A stretch of DNA of 23,732 nt from a virus, in the IMG/VR virus record IMGVR_UViG_3300022818_000042, positions 1 to 23,732 of that record, one strand, 5' to 3'. Under the pieces are notes generated by a model, which was given only the letters and a program-made list of their open reading frames with translations, was not told where the DNA came from and did not search any database. Shown here piece by piece: positions 1 through 6,148 of this stretch. The position numbers were made by a program, and so were the translations under genes. Position 1 is the stretch's first letter. Each line of letters opens with the position of its first letter.

Positions 1-338
1 TCTCAGCGCCCGAACCCGTCCAGGTGGTCAAACCAGAAAGGACGGACTCTGGCCTGCCAGACAGCGCCCCGCTCGTCAGCGATAAGGATACGCTGGCCGT
101 ACAGAGAGCCCGCGATCTGCTCACCAATGCCGGTCTGGAGGGCGCGATGAATGAGTATTCCAAGTTGATCAAGAAGGGTAAAGTGTTGGAAGAGGTCATT
201 TACGACCTTCAGGAAGCCGTTTACAGCCACCCGGTGGATGTGATCGTCTGGCAAACCCTGGGTGATGCTTACTTCCGCTCGAACCGCCTGCAGGAGGCGC
301 TGGACGCTTACGGCAAGGCCGAAGGTCTGCTGCGCTAA
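1..338 (+). CDS. TPR-containing protein, C-terminal fragment
   Basis: The frame beginning at base 3 is open from the window edge to TAA at 336-338, so this is the C-terminal ~111 residues of a longer protein whose start is outside the window. An in-frame GTG at 24 is not needed as a start. The visible part has a variable, Pro-rich first stretch and then helical repeats; the last unit (VWQTLGDAYFRSNRLQEALDAY) fits the tetratricopeptide consensus W-x2-LG-x2-Y-x8-A-x3-Y. TPR units are protein-binding scaffolds, so no reaction can be assigned. A strong intrinsic terminator follows 14 bases after the stop, making this the last gene of its transcript. Base composition is GC-rich like the other host genes. 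Confidence 0.75.
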   Translation, partial: SAPEPVQVVKPERTDSGLPDSAPLVSDKDTLAVQRARDLLTNAGLEGAMNEYSKLIKKGKVLEEVIYDLQEAVYSHPVDVIVWQTLGDAYFRSNRLQEALDAYGKAEGLLR

Positions 339-351
339 ACAAACAAACCCT

Positions 352-386
352 AAAAGGGCGCGTCGCAAGCGACGCGCTCTTTTGTT
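352..386 (+). terminator. Intrinsic terminator after the TPR gene
   Basis: A GC-rich stem of about 11 pairs (arm GGGCGCGTCGC, small AA-containing loop, arm GCGACGCGCTC) is flanked by A-rich bases on the left and TCTTTTGTT on the right. It lies between the TPR gene and ndk and should end the upstream transcript. Confidence 0.85.
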
Positions 387-434
387 ATGGTAAAATCCTG
401 CCCGGTAAATTTCGATTTTTCGATGGAGGCTAAA

Positions 435-887
435 GTGGAACATTCTCTCGTATTGGTTAAACCCGATGGGGTGCAGCGCGGACTGGTCGGGGAGGTCATC
501 GCCCGCCTCGAACGGCGTGGTCTGCGGCTGGTGGGAGCTAAATTTTTGCAAGTCAGCAAGGCGCTAGCCGAGGAACATTATGCAATTCATAAGGGCAAGC
601 CCTTTTATGATGGTCTGATCGCTTATATCATTTCCGCGCCGGTGATGGCGATGGTCTGGGAAGGCCCCAATGCGATTGCCGCCATCCGCCAGACCATGGG
701 CGCTACCCGCCCGTGGGAAGCCGCACCGGGCACCATCCGGCATGATTTCGCCCTGGAAGTGGGCCGCAACATTACCCACGCTTCTGACAGCCCGGAAAAC
801 GGCGAGAAGGAAGCCGCGCTGTGGTTCAAACAGGATGAGATCATCTCCTGGAGTCGCGACATCGATAAGTGGATCTTTGAGAAGTAG
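435..887 (+). CDS. ndk: Nucleoside diphosphate kinase
   Basis: Transfers the gamma-phosphate from NTPs to NDPs through a phosphohistidine, balancing cytosolic nucleotide pools. The protein begins HSLVLVKPDGVQRGLVGEV, the classic N-terminal strand and KPD motif. The active-site segment reads NITHASDS, with the catalytic His followed by Ala instead of the commoner Gly, a known variation. The GTG at 435 is chosen because GGAGG lies five bases upstream and gives 150 residues, the usual family length. The upstream in-frame ATGs at 387 and 423 would place the first within the previous terminator's T-tract and the second on top of the SD. It is transcribed alone, between the terminator on its left and a convergent gene on its right. 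Confidence 0.95.
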   Translation: MEHSLVLVKPDGVQRGLVGEVIARLERRGLRLVGAKFLQVSKALAEEHYAIHKGKPFYDGLIAYIISAPVMAMVWEGPNAIAAIRQTMGATRPWEAAPGTIRHDFALEVGRNITHASDSPENGEKEAALWFKQDEIISWSRDIDKWIFEK

Positions 888-902
888 GATCTGAAGCGCA
901 CG

Positions 903-940
903 AAAAGAGCCATCCCGTGGAAAAATCCACACGACGGCTC
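903..940 (-). terminator. Intrinsic terminator for the rsfS transcript
   Basis: Outer arms GAGCC (907-911) and GGCTC (936-940) enclose an inner GTGGA/TCCAC hairpin (917-921 / 926-930). Read on the minus strand the stem is followed by TTTT. It lies between the convergent ndk and rsfS genes and fits the end of the rsfS-thpR transcript. Confidence 0.7.
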
Positions 941-957
941 CTGGTTCATAGGCAAGT

Positions 958-1302
958 TTACTGCAGACGCAGCAAGATCTTACCCTCCCGCCAGAGCTCT
1001 TCCAGTTTATAAAAATCCCTGGTTTCAGGCGCGAAACAGTGCACAATGACGGATCCGAAATCGACCAGCACCCAGCCGCTGGCGGCCTGTCCCTGAGGGA
1101 TGCCTTTGATGTCATAGACCTCGCGGACTTTTTCGATGACGCCCTCGGCCAATGCATCCAGCATACGGTCGGAGGTGCCGCTGCAAATGACAAAGTAACT
1201 GGTAAACATGGCGACCTTTTCGAGGTCCATCAGAATAATGTTTTCGCCCTTTTTGTCTTCAAGGGCTTCAACGATCGTGTGAGCAAGTTCAAGCAAGTTC
1301 AA
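958..1302 (-). CDS. rsfS: Ribosome silencing factor RsfS (YbeB/Iojap family)
   Basis: RsfS binds ribosomal protein L14 and blocks joining of 30S and 50S subunits, lowering translation in starvation or stationary phase. The 114-residue product matches the family in length and in conserved segments: an N-terminal helix with the ALEDKKGENI turn, DLEKVAMFTSYFVICSGTSD, then GWVLVDFGSVIVHCF and a C-terminal YKLEELW helix. The start is a TTG at 1302, supported by a purine-rich SD (AGGAAAAGGA) just upstream. The start codon overlaps the stop of thpR (shared bases 1300-1301), so the two are probably translationally coupled in one minus-strand operon. Confidence 0.95.
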   Translation of the reverse strand: MNLLELAHTIVEALEDKKGENIILMDLEKVAMFTSYFVICSGTSDRMLDALAEGVIEKVREVYDIKGIPQGQAASGWVLVDFGSVIVHCFAPETRDFYKLEELWREGKILLRLQ

Positions 1303-1919
1303 ATTATTTCCTTTTCCTGTCCACTGACGGGCCGGGGATTTAAATTGCCCATTCGGGCGCTGAAGAGCGGTGTGTAAAGCGCTCCGGCTGGCTGCAGTTC
1401 GCTTTTGAATAAAGTAACAGTCCCGGCTGTGAACGTGCCCAACTCGCCGATATTCAGTCCAGTCAGCGCAGCCTGCAGCTGTTTCGTTTCCTCGGGAGAG
1501 GCCTGCTCGCGGACGCGGCCGATGGTCAGGTGCGCGGAGAAGGGTTTGTCCTCAGGTGCGTAGCCCAGGCGCGCGGCCGCGGCTTCGACCCTGTGCTGCA
1601 ACTGATTGAGATCCGGGGGGGTGTTCAACCCGACCCAGATGAGGCGCGGGCGGCGCAGGTTGGGGAAGCTCCCCAGCCCGCCGACAGTAATCTCAAACGA
1701 AGACTGCTGGCTACATTCAACCTGGAGGGCCTGCGAAAGCAGCCCCACGTTGGCAGGCGAAAGCTCTCCCAGGAACTTGAGGGTCAGGTGGGTGTTTTCA
1801 GATGTCACCCAGCGTACCGCCCGGCCAGCGGCCTGATGCAGTCCGGCAGTTTGAACGGCAATCGCTTTTTTGATCTCAGCAGGAATTTCGATGGCAATGA
1901 AAGCGCGCAGTAAGGTCAT
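1299..1919 (-). CDS. thpR: RNA 2',3'-cyclic phosphodiesterase (2H/LigT family)
   Basis: A 206-residue 2H phosphoesterase of the ThpR/LigT type, which opens 2',3'-cyclic phosphate ends of RNA (and ligates tRNA halves in vitro). Both signature motifs are visible: H44-L-T-L within HLTLKFLG and H130-L-T-I within HLTIGRVR, giving the two catalytic His/Thr pairs. Residues 3-12 (LLRAFIAIEI) and the segment around 90-97 (RPRLIWVG) are also typical. The ATG at 1919 overlaps an upstream reading-frame stop as ATGA, and no clear SD precedes it, which suggests coupling to a gene now broken. Downstream it overlaps rsfS. About 20 C-terminal residues beyond the usual end look variable. Confidence 0.95.
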   Translation of the reverse strand: MTLLRAFIAIEIPAEIKKAIAVQTAGLHQAAGRAVRWVTSENTHLTLKFLGELSPANVGLLSQALQVECSQQSSFEITVGGLGSFPNLRRPRLIWVGLNTPPDLNQLQHRVEAAAARLGYAPEDKPFSAHLTIGRVREQASPEETKQLQAALTGLNIGELGTFTAGTVTLFKSELQPAGALYTPLFSARMGNLNPRPVSGQEKEII

Positions 1920-2076
1920 ATTATGGGGCCCGGCTGGCTATTCGGCGCGATCAGATCGATGACCGGGGCACTGACATGAGAAGTTACCGCCTGAAAACCA
2001 TTGACTGTCTTCATTTCGGCAAACATCTTCACGACATCCGGCTTATCTCAATGACAACGACAGTGCCTTGTGACAT
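1916..2076 (-). pseudogene. Possible frameshifted remnant of a small gene upstream of thpR
   Basis: On the minus strand a frame that looks coding runs from 2047 to a TGA at 1916-1918. It gives 43 residues (DKPDVVKMFAEMKTVNGFQ, then a Val/Pro/Ile-rich end), and its stop overlaps the thpR start as ATGA. It has no good start; an in-frame stop lies at 2048-2050. Just upstream, a different frame opens with an ATG at 2076 reading MSQGTVVVIEI. One indel near 2047 would join the two into a ~53-residue protein. This could be a decayed operon partner of thpR or a chance reading. I do not recognise the family. Confidence 0.3.
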
Positions 2077-2175
2077 GCCTCTATGAAAATACTCTATTAA
2101 ATCCATGGCTAAAAATAGCATACTTGTTCAGAAAAGGCAAGAGGAAAGAAATGGTGGCATGGGGGCAGGTGTGTG

Positions 2176-2217
2176 AAATAAAAAAAGACCGGGGCGCGGC
2201 GTGCGCCACCGATCTTT
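2176..2217 (-). terminator. Intrinsic terminator of the interrupted tRNA gene
   Basis: On the minus strand, just after the tRNA CCA end, a long stem forms: arm AAAGATCGG, one bulged base, then GGCGC, pairing with GCGCC and CCGGTCTTT. A run of T follows. This is the natural terminator of the tRNA transcript and marks host DNA. Confidence 0.8.
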
Positions 2218-2225
2218 CAAGGGTG

Positions 2226-2270
2226 TGGTGGGCTTGGAGGGACTCGAACCCCCGACCTCATGTGTGTGAT
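2226..2270 (-). other. attL candidate: 3' half of a tRNA gene, probably tRNA-Val(CAC)
   Basis: Read on the minus strand: anticodon loop ATCACAC (2270-2264, anticodon CAC), 3' anticodon-stem strand ACATG, variable loop AGGTC, T-arm GGGGG / TTCGAGT / CCCTC, acceptor strand CAAGCCC, discriminator A, and encoded CCA (2228-2226). The 5' half is missing: the bases that should form the anticodon-stem 5' strand (GATTT) do not pair well with ACATG, and no GGGCTTG acceptor strand occurs upstream. A tRNA cut at its anticodon loop next to an integrase gene is the standard footprint of tyrosine-recombinase integration. The host keeps the 3' fragment here and the phage copy rebuilds the tRNA at the far end. 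The anticodon reading is an inference from loop geometry. Confidence 0.7.
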
Positions 2271-2290
2271 AAATCCGGCATCCCTTAAAC

Positions 2291-2392
2291 TGTGTCAAAT
2301 GTGTCCAAAGTATCGGATTATTGAGGTTTTTTACTCCATTTAGTCCAGTGTTTCCAGTTAGTGTTAGCTTGTAAGCTAAGCGATAAGCTAAG
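2291..2392. repeat. Short direct and inverted repeats beside attL
   Basis: TGTGTC followed by A-rich bases occurs at 2291 and 2300. TAAGCTAAG is repeated at 2372-2380 and 2384-2392, and TTAGCTT/AAGCTAA (2364-2370 / 2373-2379) form an inverted repeat. They lie between the attachment core and the integrase gene, overlapping its stop codon. They could be integrase arm-type or excisionase sites, or a weak terminator for the integrase transcript. This is inference from position only. Confidence 0.35.
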
Positions 2393-3473
2393 TAAAAATT
2401 CTGTTGATGTTTCGTGTGGCTTCTTCAGATACTCCAGGTAAAAGGTGGCTGTAAGTATTTAAAGTTACTGTAATGCTCGAATGGCCTAAAAGTGCCTGCA
2501 CGATCTTTGGATTTGTACCCACGGCCAAGTGGTAGGAAGCGCAACTGTGACGAAGATTATGGAACGGTATCCGTGGTAGTCCCATTTTACCAAGAGTTTG
2601 TTGAAAATGGCGGAGAATGTTACGGGGAGAATAATAAGTCCCATTTTCAGTAACAAATACCACCGAGCCCGTGGCCTGCTGTTTGAGTTCCTTCAAAGCG
2701 TTTAAAGCAACATCAGGGATAGGTATTGGGCGAATTGAAGACTTAGTCTTTGGAGTTTTGACAGACAAACCGTTACCCGGAATGTATTGGAGTTGTTTGT
2801 TTACACTCAGTATCTTGGTTTCAAAATTTATGTCCGACCATTCCAAACCTAACAACTCCCCCTCACGCATACCCATAGAGACAGCGCAGGCATACAGAGC
2901 GTAGAGACGTTCATGTCGAACAAAAGTCAGAAGATCGTTAACCTGGCTAACCGTCAGAATAATTGGGGTCTTTTTATCGCTTGCCGGTGCATCCGCAAGA
3001 TCGACAACATTCCGCAGTACCAGTCCCCATTTATACGCCACCTGTAAAACTGTGTGTAGAAACTGGTGGATGTATTGAACAGTGCGTCTTGACAAACCAT
3101 CGTTTAATTTCTTGGTGTAGAGGGCTTGCAGTTGTTCAGGGCGCAGCTTACTGATTTTAATATTCCCTAGGTCTGGTGAGATATGATTTTTGATAAGCGA
3201 CTTGTACGACAATAGTGTTCTAGGAGCGAGGGTGTTCGTGGCCACGTCCTCGATGTATCTGGTAAGGAAACTATCCAGAGTTATATTTTCATCCGACAGG
3301 TAATTATTATCCTGTACGGCTTTCCTTTGTTCCAACATCCATTTTTTAACTTCCCCTTGGGTCTTTCCGTACTTGGTTCGTTTTTTACCATTAGGCAGAG
3401 TGATTTGACCTACCCAGCGGGTAAGTGTTTCGGAATAAAAGAGACTTCCTTCACCTTTCGCACGACGCTTCAT
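2388..3473 (-). CDS. int: Phage tyrosine integrase
   Basis: A 361-residue site-specific recombinase that inserts and excises the prophage at the adjacent tRNA site. Residues 1-50 form an AP2-like arm-binding domain (KGEGSLFYSETLTRWVGQIT), ~64-150 a SAM-like core-binding domain, and ~170-361 the catalytic domain. The catalytic set is complete: R203 (GMREGE), a Lys around 242-244, H305-x-x-R308 (HNLRH), H331 (LGHSS) and nucleophile Y341 (NTYSHL). The ATG at 3473 has a good SD (AAAGGAG) about six bases upstream. It is divergent from the first early gene, with ~69 bp between them, and its 3' end faces the tRNA fragment, typical of prophages integrated in tRNA genes. Nothing suggests it is inactive. 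Confidence 0.97.
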   Translation of the reverse strand: MKRRAKGEGSLFYSETLTRWVGQITLPNGKKRTKYGKTQGEVKKWMLEQRKAVQDNNYLSDENITLDSFLTRYIEDVATNTLAPRTLLSYKSLIKNHISPDLGNIKISKLRPEQLQALYTKKLNDGLSRRTVQYIHQFLHTVLQVAYKWGLVLRNVVDLADAPASDKKTPIILTVSQVNDLLTFVRHERLYALYACAVSMGMREGELLGLEWSDINFETKILSVNKQLQYIPGNGLSVKTPKTKSSIRPIPIPDVALNALKELKQQATGSVVFVTENGTYYSPRNILRHFQQTLGKMGLPRIPFHNLRHSCASYHLAVGTNPKIVQALLGHSSITVTLNTYSHLLPGVSEEATRNINRIFT

Positions 3474-3507
3474 TCAAGCTCCTTTTAGCACAAATATTCT
3501 ACCACAC

Positions 3508-3536
3508 TTGACAACACTCTTTATAAGTTTTAATAT
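3508..3536 (+). promoter_or_regulatory. Strong sigma70-type promoter, leaderless
   Basis: TTGACA (3508-3513), a 17-base spacer, then TAATAT (3531-3536). The expected start (+1, seven bases after the -10) is 3543, exactly the A of the ATG of the next gene, so the mRNA should have no leader. It lies in the divergent interval with int and is the likely early promoter. Confidence 0.75.
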
Positions 3537-3542
3537 ACGATC

Positions 3543-3734
3543 ATGGGGTTACCAAGTCCAACAGAAACAAAACGCAACAAACTTCTTATAAGAGACTACA
3601 AATCTGGCAAGTTTTCCATTGTTGACTTGGTGTCTAAATATCGCATTTCTTCAGCCCGTATTTACCAGATCATAAACCGAGAGAAGAAACGTGCTGAGGC
3701 TAAATTGCCTATTGACAATAGTCTTGAGATTTAA
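3543..3734 (+). CDS. Small helix-turn-helix protein, putative early regulator
   Basis: 63 residues. The segment from about residue 14 to 50 predicts three helices with a Mor/homeodomain-like turn: SIVDLVSKYRISSARIYQII carries the A/S-x3-Y-x-I/V-S turn and a recognition helix, followed by the basic tail NREKKRAEAK. Known small proteins of this fold bind DNA as transcriptional regulators or as excisionase-like factors. Its place, divergent from int and first in the early operon, fits a lysis-lysogeny or excision control role; that is inference. The ATG at 3543 coincides with the predicted transcription start and no SD is present. No larger repressor is seen elsewhere in the window, so this gene is the best candidate for a main switch protein. 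Confidence 0.7.
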   Translation: MGLPSPTETKRNKLLIRDYKSGKFSIVDLVSKYRISSARIYQIINREKKRAEAKLPIDNSLEI

Positions 3735-3740
3735 TATCAT
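3712..3740 (+). promoter_or_regulatory. Second early promoter, near-leaderless
   Basis: TTGACA (3712-3717), 17-base spacer, TATCAT (3735-3740), then five bases to the ATG at 3746. The predicted start falls at 3746-3747. The -35 lies inside the end of the preceding gene. It is similar in layout to the promoter at 3508. Confidence 0.55.
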
Positions 3741-3745
3741 AACTT

Positions 3746-3970
3746 ATGCTAAATAAATTGATGAAAGCAAGAAACGCAAGACTTAGAAAATTCGCCAGAG
3801 AACACGTCACCGGCAAAGAGGGTGGAGAGATGTTTGGCAACTTTATGTCATTAGAGGGAACTTTTGATAACGCAGCCAGCGATTTAGAAATCATCAAAGA
3901 ATTAGAGGGTCGAAAACCATCAGAGTTTCAAAGATTTTGCGATGCAGTCCCAGCAATTGACTATAACTAA
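3746..3970 (+). CDS. Hypothetical early protein, 74 aa
   Basis: I do not recognise the family. The N-terminal 25 residues are strongly basic (KLMKARNARLRKFAREH) and probably helical, and the rest is mixed and acidic, ending AVPAIDYN. The basic helix could contact nucleic acid, but nothing more specific can be said. The ATG at 3746 lacks an SD and sits 5 bases after a TATCAT -10 box; an in-frame ATG at 3761 is a possible alternative. Its stop is immediately followed by the next start with no spacer. Confidence 0.65.
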   Translation: MLNKLMKARNARLRKFAREHVTGKEGGEMFGNFMSLEGTFDNAASDLEIIKELEGRKPSEFQRFCDAVPAIDYN

Positions 3971-4417
3971 ATGCCAGAACGTATGAACCAGATAAACCAA
4001 TCACCAGAAAAAATAGGATACGGAGATGCACCAGCCAGTGTGACTTACAGCATTACCAGTAAAAACGGATACAACATCCTTTTTACAGTCAGGGCTGAAA
4101 GTGGGCTGGACTTATTAGAGACTATGGATTCGGTTGAGAAAAAGTTGATCGCCAAAGAATACAAACCCCAGATCAAACCAACATTCGGACAAAAGAAAGA
4201 AATAGAGTATGTTCCGGAGAAACTCTGTCCAGTTGATAGCGGGAAATTAAAAGTAATTCATTCCAAAGATAACAAAACCTACTGGACTTGCGAAAATGGT
4301 AAATACGACTACGCCACCAAGACCACAACAGGTTGCAAGTTCATCTGTAGCCCTGAAACTTACGAGCAAAGAAAAACACAGTTGAAAGAAACAATAACCG
4401 TACCTGAAGATTTTTAA
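3971..4417 (+). CDS. Hypothetical protein with C-terminal zinc-ribbon-like cysteines
   Basis: 148 residues in two parts. Residues ~22-65 look like a small alpha/beta domain (SVTYSITSKNGYNILFTVRA, then a helix). Residues 84-130 contain four cysteines, C86, C107, C122 and C126, arranged as C-P-x19-C-x14-C-x3-C around YWTCENGKYDYA, which resembles a topoisomerase-type or transcription-factor zinc ribbon. It directly abuts the preceding gene and is followed after one base by a coiled-coil recombination-module protein. A role in phage DNA recombination or replication is likely from position only. No SD is present; a second ATG at 3983 (residue 5) could also start it. Confidence 0.65.
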   Translation: MPERMNQINQSPEKIGYGDAPASVTYSITSKNGYNILFTVRAESGLDLLETMDSVEKKLIAKEYKPQIKPTFGQKKEIEYVPEKLCPVDSGKLKVIHSKDNKTYWTCENGKYDYATKTTTGCKFICSPETYEQRKTQLKETITVPEDF

Positions 4418-4418
4418 A

Positions 4419-5222
4419 ATGAACGACCAATTACAACTAATAGTCAAAGAGAGTGGGTTAGAAACAACTAAATCAAAATATATTCTTGATAAGTTTACAA
4501 GTTACTTTGAGATGGCATCTGATTGGGAGAAAAAAGCCAAGACAATCATAGTAAAAGACGAGAACGACAAAACGGAAATGCAAATGGCTAGAGTTGGCAG
4601 ACTCTTTTTAAGAGAGAAAAGAATTGTCATTGAAAAAGCTCGTGTTGAATTAAAAGAACAAGCCCTCAGAGAGGGAAAAGCGATTGATGGAATAGCCAAC
4701 ATCTTAAAGGCTTTGATTATTCCAATAGAAGAATATTTAGAGAAACAAGAGAAGTTTGTTGAGATAAGAGAAGCGGAACTTACCGAGAAAAAAAGAATCG
4801 AGGAAGAAGAAAGAATTGAAAAAGAAAGACTAGCTCAGGAAGAAGCAGATAGAAAAGAACAAGAAAGAATCCGATTAGAAAATATTAAATTGCAAAAGGA
4901 AGCGGTAGCACGAGAAAAGAAATTGGCTGAAGAACAAGAGAAAGCACGGAAAGAAAAAGAATTATCCGATGCCAAATTAAAAGCTGAGCAAGAAGCTAAC
5001 GAAAAAATACAAGCGGAGATTAGAGCCAAAGCCGAAGCGGAAAGAATTAAGGCAGAAGAATTGGCTCGACTTGAAAAGGAAAAGGCAGACAAAATAATTG
5101 CCGATGAAAGAGCCAAAGCCGAAAATGAGAGATTGGAAAAAGAAAAAGCACAAAAGTTACTAGACGAACAGATTGAATGTCCGTTCTGTCATCAGAAATT
5201 TAACATAAAACTAGAACAATGA
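4419..5222 (+). CDS. Coiled-coil phage protein (DUF1351-like) with C-terminal zinc knuckle
   Basis: 267 residues. Residues 1-105 form the conserved part seen in phage proteins of the DUF1351-like group (MASDWEKKAKTIIV, FLREKRIVIEKARVELKEQA, and IIPIEEYLEKQEKFVE). Residues ~115-250 are an almost uninterrupted Glu/Lys/Arg/Ala coiled coil with heptad-like EEERIEKERLAQEEADRKEQ repeats. The last 15 residues hold CPFCHQKF, a half zinc-knuckle. Such proteins usually neighbour ssDNA-annealing or exonuclease genes in phage recombination modules; no recombinase is recognised here, so that link is indirect. The ATG lacks an SD. Its stop overlaps the next gene as ATGA. Confidence 0.7.
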   Translation: MNDQLQLIVKESGLETTKSKYILDKFTSYFEMASDWEKKAKTIIVKDENDKTEMQMARVGRLFLREKRIVIEKARVELKEQALREGKAIDGIANILKALIIPIEEYLEKQEKFVEIREAELTEKKRIEEEERIEKERLAQEEADRKEQERIRLENIKLQKEAVAREKKLAEEQEKARKEKELSDAKLKAEQEANEKIQAEIRAKAEAERIKAEELARLEKEKADKIIADERAKAENERLEKEKAQKLLDEQIECPFCHQKFNIKLEQ

Positions 5223-5362
5223 GCACCTTGACTTGGATCGAAAGTAAAAAGATGTGGTTCAACGAGCAGACCAAAGAGTGGTGGAAGATTTGCGAGGTCT
5301 GCAAGGAACACAAACACGAAGCCAAATATCCGAGGTGTATGAGTTGCACAATTAAAAAATAA
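5219..5362 (+). CDS. Small zinc-finger protein, 47 aa
   Basis: The ATG at 5219 overlaps the previous TGA as ATGA, and the frame runs to TAA at 5360-5362. The product (MSTLTWIESKKMWF, then a Trp-rich stretch) carries two CxxC pairs, CEVC and CMSC, separated by 13 residues containing HKHEAKYPR. This is a compact Cys4 zinc finger. Small Cys4 proteins are common in phage early regions and often bind nucleic acid or host proteins, but no function is assigned. Tight coupling to the coiled-coil protein, which itself ends in a zinc knuckle, supports it being real despite its size. Confidence 0.65.
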   Translation: MSTLTWIESKKMWFNEQTKEWWKICEVCKEHKHEAKYPRCMSCTIKK

Positions 5363-5367
5363 TGTTT

Positions 5368-5425
5368 CTTAGTTTGTAGGCCGGATCGTTGGGGTAACTC
5401 GCCATGATCGAGCCTACTGACTAGG
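5368..5425 (+). promoter_or_regulatory. Long hairpin covering the SD of the 5430 gene
   Basis: Three helices stack into one rod: CTTAGT (5368-5373) with ACTAGG (5420-5425), GTAGGC (5376-5381) with GCCTAC (5412-5417), and GATCGT (5384-5389) with ATGATC (5404-5409). They are separated by symmetric two-base internal loops, with a GC-rich apex around GGGGTAACTC. The right arm overlaps the only SD-like bases (AGGA, 5423-5426) before the ATG at 5430, so folding should hide the ribosome site. It may be a translational switch, a protein-binding operator or a replication-origin palindrome. There is no T-tract, so it is not a terminator. Confidence 0.6.
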
Positions 5426-5429
5426 AAAA

Positions 5430-5738
5430 ATGAAAATTTACGATTTAGTTAAAAATTTACTAACTGATAATCCAGACTTGAGGGACAGTGATAAAAAACT
5501 AATATGGAGAGTTTGGTATGAAATGGGTTTGGTTGACAATTACAGATTTATAACCAAAGACAATTTTATGAAAGCTCCATCTACTGAAACAATTCGCAGA
5601 TGCAGACAGAAGATCCAAGAAACTCACCCGGAGTTACAATCTAGTAAATGGATAAAAGCACAGAGGGAAAAGATCGCAGAACAAAAGGGAACTTATATTT
5701 ATAGGGAGGAAGTAACCGAACAAAAAAACTTAATATGA
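5430..5738 (+). CDS. Conserved-type phage early protein, probable HTH
   Basis: 102 residues beginning MKIYDLVKNLLTDNP. The layout (DSDKKLIWRVWYEMG, a linker, then APSTETIRRCRQKIQETHPEL) resembles small phage proteins found in replication regions; the APSTETIRRCRQKIQ part looks like a recognition helix of a helix-turn-helix. The exact function is not known to me. The start has a weak SD (AGGAAAA) lying inside the right arm of a long upstream hairpin, so its translation may be controlled. The stop overlaps the next gene as ATGA. Confidence 0.7.
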   Translation: MKIYDLVKNLLTDNPDLRDSDKKLIWRVWYEMGLVDNYRFITKDNFMKAPSTETIRRCRQKIQETHPELQSSKWIKAQREKIAEQKGTYIYREEVTEQKNLI

Positions 5739-5932
5739 AAATAGAACTAACAAGTGACAAACGAGAAGAGGTATTGAGACTTTTTTTACTGAATATGAAT
5801 TTACTTACGCCAGGGCAGAGAGAAATAATTATAAAAATATTTGACAGTCTTTATGGATACCCACCTATAGAGGAGGAATTTATTAAAAAAGCAGGTAAAG
5901 ACTTTACTGAAAATGCAACAAATGGAACATAG
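5735..5932 (+). CDS. Hypothetical protein, 65 aa
   Basis: Starts at 5735 by ATGA overlap with the preceding stop. It is mostly helical and amphipathic (EVLRLFLLNMNLLTPGQREI, then IIKIFDSLYGYPPIEEEF). There is no signal peptide, cysteine motif or recognisable domain. Its last 20 bases overlap the start of the following zinc-finger gene in another frame. The family is unknown to me; coding is supported by the compact overlap arrangement. Confidence 0.55.
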   Translation: MKIELTSDKREEVLRLFLLNMNLLTPGQREIIIKIFDSLYGYPPIEEEFIKKAGKDFTENATNGT

Positions 5933-6146
5933 ATACTGTTATCAATGCAAAAAAGAAATAGAAAATAAAGTTGGTAAGTATTACTGTAGCCGGAAGTGTT
6001 GGGAGGACTGGAAAGCTGAGAATTACAAAAATAGTGCTGAAAATAAGAAACTTTTATCAATCAAAGAAATAAAAGACAGATTACGAGAAATGGGTAAGGG
6101 GAAAAAGGAAGACCAGTTTGAGCAGGCAAAAGTAATATTTAAATAA
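5913..6146 (+). CDS. Small treble-clef zinc-finger protein
   Basis: 77 residues if started at ATG 5913, 74 from ATG 5922. The N-terminal 33 residues hold C9-x2-C12-x12-C25-x3-C29 (CYQC and YYCSRKCWEDW), a pattern like FCS/MYM or treble-clef fingers, which often bind DNA, RNA or proteins. The C-terminal half is a charged helix (SIKEIKDRLREMGKGKKE). It lies between small early genes with no SD and overlaps its upstream neighbour by 20 bases. No specific partner can be inferred. Confidence 0.6.
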   Translation: MQQMEHRYCYQCKKEIENKVGKYYCSRKCWEDWKAENYKNSAENKKLLSIKEIKDRLREMGKGKKEDQFEQAKVIFK

Positions 6147-6148
6147 AA

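Noticed and set aside
2070-2288. Plus-strand reading frame containing WRDSNPRP
   Set aside because: This peptide is the well-known false translation of a tRNA 3' end read on the opposite strand; the frame covers the tRNA fragment and its terminator.
4835-5116. Ser/Ala-rich minus-strand frame opposite the coiled-coil gene
   Set aside because: It is the antisense shadow of Glu/Lys/Ala codons and has no SD or motif.
5368-5425. Hairpin considered as a tRNA or riboswitch
   Set aside because: It is a single rod with no cloverleaf, T-loop or CCA end, and no known riboswitch core can be recognised.
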